Source: Akkermansia muciniphila (GTDB lineage Bacteria; Verrucomicrobiota; Verrucomicrobiia; Limisphaerales; JADLHS01). From it: 32,360 nucleotides of DNA. A model generated the notes under the pieces. The model did no database searches. It was not told the origin of the DNA and was given only the letters and a program-made list of their open reading frames with translations. Both the position numbers and the translations under genes were made by a program. This document shows positions 30,279 through 32,360 of this stretch, in pieces (within the stretch, counting starts at the first letter, position 1; every line of letters starts with the position of its first letter). Location: the NCBI GenBank assembly GCA_945882065.1, contig CAMCWI010000012.1, forward strand, positions 1 to 32,360. The letters run 5' to 3'.

Positions 30279-31978
30279 CGGCTTAATTCTTTGATGGCGG
30301 CATCCAGTTTCTTTTGCACAGCTTCGTTGGGTTCAATGGACACGGACTTTGCCCAGGCATCACGGGCTTTGTCCAATGCTTTCGCCGCAGCATAAGCATC
30401 GCCGAGATGGTCATACACCGTGGCGTCAGGGTTATCCAGCTTCGCGATGGCTTTGAGCAGATACTCCATCGCACCCGGAAAATCGCCGAGCTTGAACAAC
30501 ACCCAACCCATGCTGTCGAGGAACGCGTCGTTGTCCGGCTCGATCTTCAACGCCGCCTCGATCAGGTCGTAGGCGCGCCTGAGATTTTCCCCGCGCTCGG
30601 CCCACATGTAGCCTAGATAGTTCATGGCCTCGGCATTGTTCGGAGCGAGGGCGATGGAGCGCTCAAAGTATTTTTCCGCGTCGGCAAATTTCCCCCCGCG
30701 TTCGCTTGCTGCGCCGAATTGGAAATAGAATCCTGCGTTCAACCGGTTCGTCTTGGCGCTGAGCGCTAACTTTTCTGCTGCGGAAAACGAGGCGAGTGCT
30801 TTGTCATACTGTTTTTGCTCATGCCATGCCAGAGCGGTCAAAAACTCCATCGGGAACTTCGTCTCAAACTTTTTGCGCGCTTCTTCCATGACTTTTACTG
30901 CCGTATCTCCGTGTCCGGCGGCGATGTGCGCGCTGGCGAGATCATAGTGCGCCTGCTCAATGGCTGGGTTCGCCCCGATGGCCTGCGTGAAACTGTCTAT
31001 CGCGTCACTCCAGCGTTTCTCATCAAATGCAAAGCTTCCGAGAAAGTAGTGTGCCGCCGCATTTTTTGGATTTTCGCGCAGGATCGCTTTGAGTTGTTCC
31101 TGCGCCCGGGCGTGGTCGCCGCCGCGCAAAAATATGTCCACGAGTTTCGAGCGCAGGATTTCCTGAAGGGGAGAGGCCGGTGCGACGTGATCCAGCACTT
31201 CAAGATACATTTTTGACGCGCTGTTCTTATCGCCGAGAAGATTGAAGCCATCACCGATCTTGAGTTGAACGGGGACGGGTAGGGGAGATTGCGTCGAGGC
31301 GCGATTGAGGATTTCGAGAGCCTTGCCGCGAGCTGCGAGGCGTTGATCTTGGAATTGCCGGGCGAGATTCGCGTAAAGCTCCGCGAGATTGGCGAGGAAT
31401 TCCGCGTCCGTGTCCGGCTCGGCGGCGGCTTCGTTCAAGACCGAGAGCGCGGCCTCAGGTTGTTTGGCGGTGATATGGTTGAGGTAAAGATTTTGCCGGA
31501 GCGCGAGCATCTTTGGCATCCTGCGGATGGCTTCGCGATTGGCTTCGATGGATTTCGCGTTGTCGCCGAGTTGTGAATAAACAAAGCCGAGCCGCACGAA
31601 CAGCATGTCGTCGGCGTCGGGCAATTCCGCCGCCCACTTCAACACTTGCAACGCTCGCTCGAACTGTCGCCCTCCGATGAGACGATTCGCCACCTCGTCA
31701 AGCAAGTCGGCATCAGACTGATTCAGTTTGGCAGCGAGAAAAAATTCGTTAAAAGCAGCGGCGGACTCCTCGTTGACCTCGTGAACAATTGCTGCGGCGA
31801 AGTGGGCGTGTGATTCAGCAAGTGCTTGAAGATTGCGCCTGTCTTCGGGATTTGTTTCTGCGGTGGAATCGGAATGATGCTTGGTGGTTCGTGGAGTGAT
31901 GCAAGCGGTCATGCAGGAAAGGCAAACCAGCGAAATCGCCATTGAAGAGGCGAATGGCAGTCGAGTAATCCTTTTCAT
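30275..31978 (-). CDS. TPR-repeat lipoprotein
   Basis: 567 aa. A hydrophobic N-terminal segment ends in MTAC (Cys26), a plausible lipoprotein cleavage site, with Cys22 as alternative. The rest is a chain of tetratricopeptide repeats of 34 residues (for example AAAHYFLGSFAFDEKRWSDA, AEKYFERSIALAPNNAEAMNYLGYMWAERG, AYDLIEAALKIEPDNDAFLDSMGWVLFKLGDFPGAMEYLLKAI). Probably exported and anchored to a membrane, serving as a protein-protein scaffold. The start lies only ten bases after the T-run of the terminator of the upstream 33-aa gene, so no separate promoter fits between; expression may depend on read-through. Coupled downstream to DUF2203. Confidence 0.85.
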   Translation of the reverse strand: MKRITRLPFASSMAISLVCLSCMTACITPRTTKHHSDSTAETNPEDRRNLQALAESHAHFAAAIVHEVNEESAAAFNEFFLAAKLNQSDADLLDEVANRLIGGRQFERALQVLKWAAELPDADDMLFVRLGFVYSQLGDNAKSIEANREAIRRMPKMLALRQNLYLNHITAKQPEAALSVLNEAAAEPDTDAEFLANLAELYANLARQFQDQRLAARGKALEILNRASTQSPLPVPVQLKIGDGFNLLGDKNSASKMYLEVLDHVAPASPLQEILRSKLVDIFLRGGDHARAQEQLKAILRENPKNAAAHYFLGSFAFDEKRWSDAIDSFTQAIGANPAIEQAHYDLASAHIAAGHGDTAVKVMEEARKKFETKFPMEFLTALAWHEQKQYDKALASFSAAEKLALSAKTNRLNAGFYFQFGAASERGGKFADAEKYFERSIALAPNNAEAMNYLGYMWAERGENLRRAYDLIEAALKIEPDNDAFLDSMGWVLFKLGDFPGAMEYLLKAIAKLDNPDATVYDHLGDAYAAAKALDKARDAWAKSVSIEPNEAVQKKLDAAIKELSR

Positions 31979-31987
31979 TCGGGCAAG

Positions 31988-32030
31988 AAAAAAAACACGC
32001 TGGCGGCCCGTTGAACGAACCGCCAGCGTG
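31988..32030 (-). terminator. Intrinsic terminator/attenuator after the 33-aa ribosomal protein gene
   Basis: Perfect 11-bp stem CACGCTGGCGG / CCGCCAGCGTG (31996-32006 with 32020-32030), 13-base loop, followed on the minus strand by eight Ts (31988-31995). It is 24 bases after the stop of the small gene and ten bases before the TPR lipoprotein ATG. Confidence 0.93.
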
Positions 32031-32054
32031 GGTGTAAAGAATCGGGAGCGCGGC

Positions 32055-32156
32055 TTACTTCTGCCAAGTACGCTTCTTGTGGCGATTCAGACGCAGCTTC
32101 TTGCGCCGTTTGTGTTTATTGATTTTGGCCTTACGGCGCTTTTTCAGTGAACCCAT
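32055..32156 (-). CDS. 33-aa AURKAIP1/COX24-domain ribosomal protein (mS38/bS22-like)
   Basis: A 33-residue, extremely basic peptide: [20 protein letters not shown] followed by [13 protein letters not shown]. About 60 percent of residues are Lys, Arg or His. The pattern S-x-K-K-R-R-x-K-x-x-K-H-K-R-R-K-x-x-R-x-x-R-H-K-K matches the short bacterial AURKAIP1/COX24 proteins, homologues of mitochondrial mS38, which bind the small ribosomal subunit near the decoding centre. Too short to be noticed by length-based gene calling. It has its own consensus promoter just upstream and its own terminator, which supports it as a real gene. Confidence 0.9.
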   Translation of the reverse strand: MGSLKKRRKAKINKHKRRKKLRLNRHKKRTWQK

Positions 32157-32167
32157 AGTGCGCTAAT

Positions 32168-32196
32168 TTATTAGCTGAATTGAAACGCGGGGTCAA
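32168..32196 (-). promoter_or_regulatory. Consensus promoter of the 33-aa ribosomal protein gene, predicted leaderless
   Basis: On the minus strand TTGACC (32191-32196), 17-base spacer, TAATAA (32168-32173). The ATG is at 32156, 11 bases after the -10, so a start at about 32161 leaves a leader of only about five bases and no room for a Shine-Dalgarno. Confidence 0.75.
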
Positions 32197-32233
32197 TACG
32201 ACACTTTTGTTCGGGTGTGACTGGAAGTGCCGC

Positions 32234-32360
32234 TCAGTTTTTTGACCAGTAGGAGTTCCAGAGGTTATTGGAGCGAGCGACGCGCAGGTTGAGCATGGCT
32301 TGGGCGTGGGTTTCCTTCCACCAAGCACCCGCCAGTTTGAGGCGTTGTTGGATGACGTGA
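32234..32360 (-). CDS. C-terminal end of a transposase-like protein (cut by window edge)
   Basis: The minus strand carries an open frame from the window edge to a TGA at 32234-32236: HVIQQRLKLAGAWWKETHAQ then AMLNLRVARSNNLWNSYWSKN. The pattern of basic L-K-x-x-G-A-W-W, A-Q-A-M-L-x-L-R and W-x-x-Y-W at the end resembles C-termini of ISKra4-type or UPF0236/ISLre2-like transposases, but only 41 residues are visible, so the family is not certain. It may be a whole gene outside the window or a remnant. Confidence 0.4.
   Translation of the reverse strand, partial: HVIQQRLKLAGAWWKETHAQAMLNLRVARSNNLWNSYWSKN

Overview
The window looks like chromosomal DNA of a Verrucomicrobiota bacterium, most likely of the Limisphaerales/Pedosphaera-type lineage. 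This is an inference from gene style: T5SS/PEP-CTERM-associated repeat and beta-strand surface proteins ending in a W...FYR module, an ECF sigma factor beside a serine/threonine kinase with WD40 repeats, a giant RHS protein, GC-rich DNA, and few Shine-Dalgarno sequences. No rRNA, tRNA or CRISPR array was seen.

Layout. 1-500: broken copies of other genes (a WD40 fragment nearly identical to part of the kinase gene at 12.1 kb, and a BON-like tail) followed by an intact CsbD-type stress protein. 800-11,600 (minus): a secretory block of a 1000-aa repeat/LTD surface protein, a 928-aa beta-strand surface protein, and a 1.6k-aa exported RHS protein with an N-terminal C39-like cysteine peptidase domain; the RHS stop and the 928-aa start share an ATGA overlap. 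11,700-15,650 (minus): ECF sigma factor and Zn-ribbon/Hanks kinase/WD40 receptor. 15,700-17,800: a scar region with an IS21 IstB remnant, a truncated addiction-module antitoxin, a 129-bp copy of the 3' end of glcD, and a DUF1016 (YhcG-type) nuclease carrying in-frame palindromes. 17,860-23,180 (minus): an operon-like run of MlaE, MlaF, MlaD, PIN/TRAM protein, DUF2007 and GlcD-type oxidase, mostly joined by ATGA overlaps. 23,400-25,670 (plus): polyprenyl diphosphate synthase, RpoE-like sigma factor and a membrane-anchored putative sigma regulator, closed by a strong bidirectional terminator. 25,800-27,000 (minus): CvpA-like membrane protein. 27,150-29,850: a decayed polysaccharide-utilisation locus (GH43, alpha-L-rhamnosidase and DUF3826 remnants) around an intact nitronate monooxygenase-like gene. 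29,895-32,156 (minus): a 33-aa AURKAIP1/COX24 (mS38/bS22-like) ribosomal protein gene, a terminator, a TPR lipoprotein and DUF2203. The right edge cuts a transposase-like gene.

How the genes work together. The Mla genes resemble a phospholipid-trafficking ABC system of the outer membrane, coupled to a YacL-like membrane PIN protein. The isoprenoid synthase is translationally coupled to a sigma factor, suggesting an envelope or quinone/isoprenoid theme across 17.8-25.7 kb. The RHS/C39 and beta-strand proteins are probably surface or interaction factors. Several intergenic regions show decay by short duplications, deletions and single-base frameshifts. Some of these could also be assembly errors, especially the two near-identical ~125-bp duplications.

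The most distinctive observations are the C39-RHS/beta-strand coupled pair, the palindromic in-frame insertions in the DUF1016 gene with its flanking glcD 3'-end duplication, and the tiny ribosomal gene whose consensus promoter predicts a leaderless transcript.
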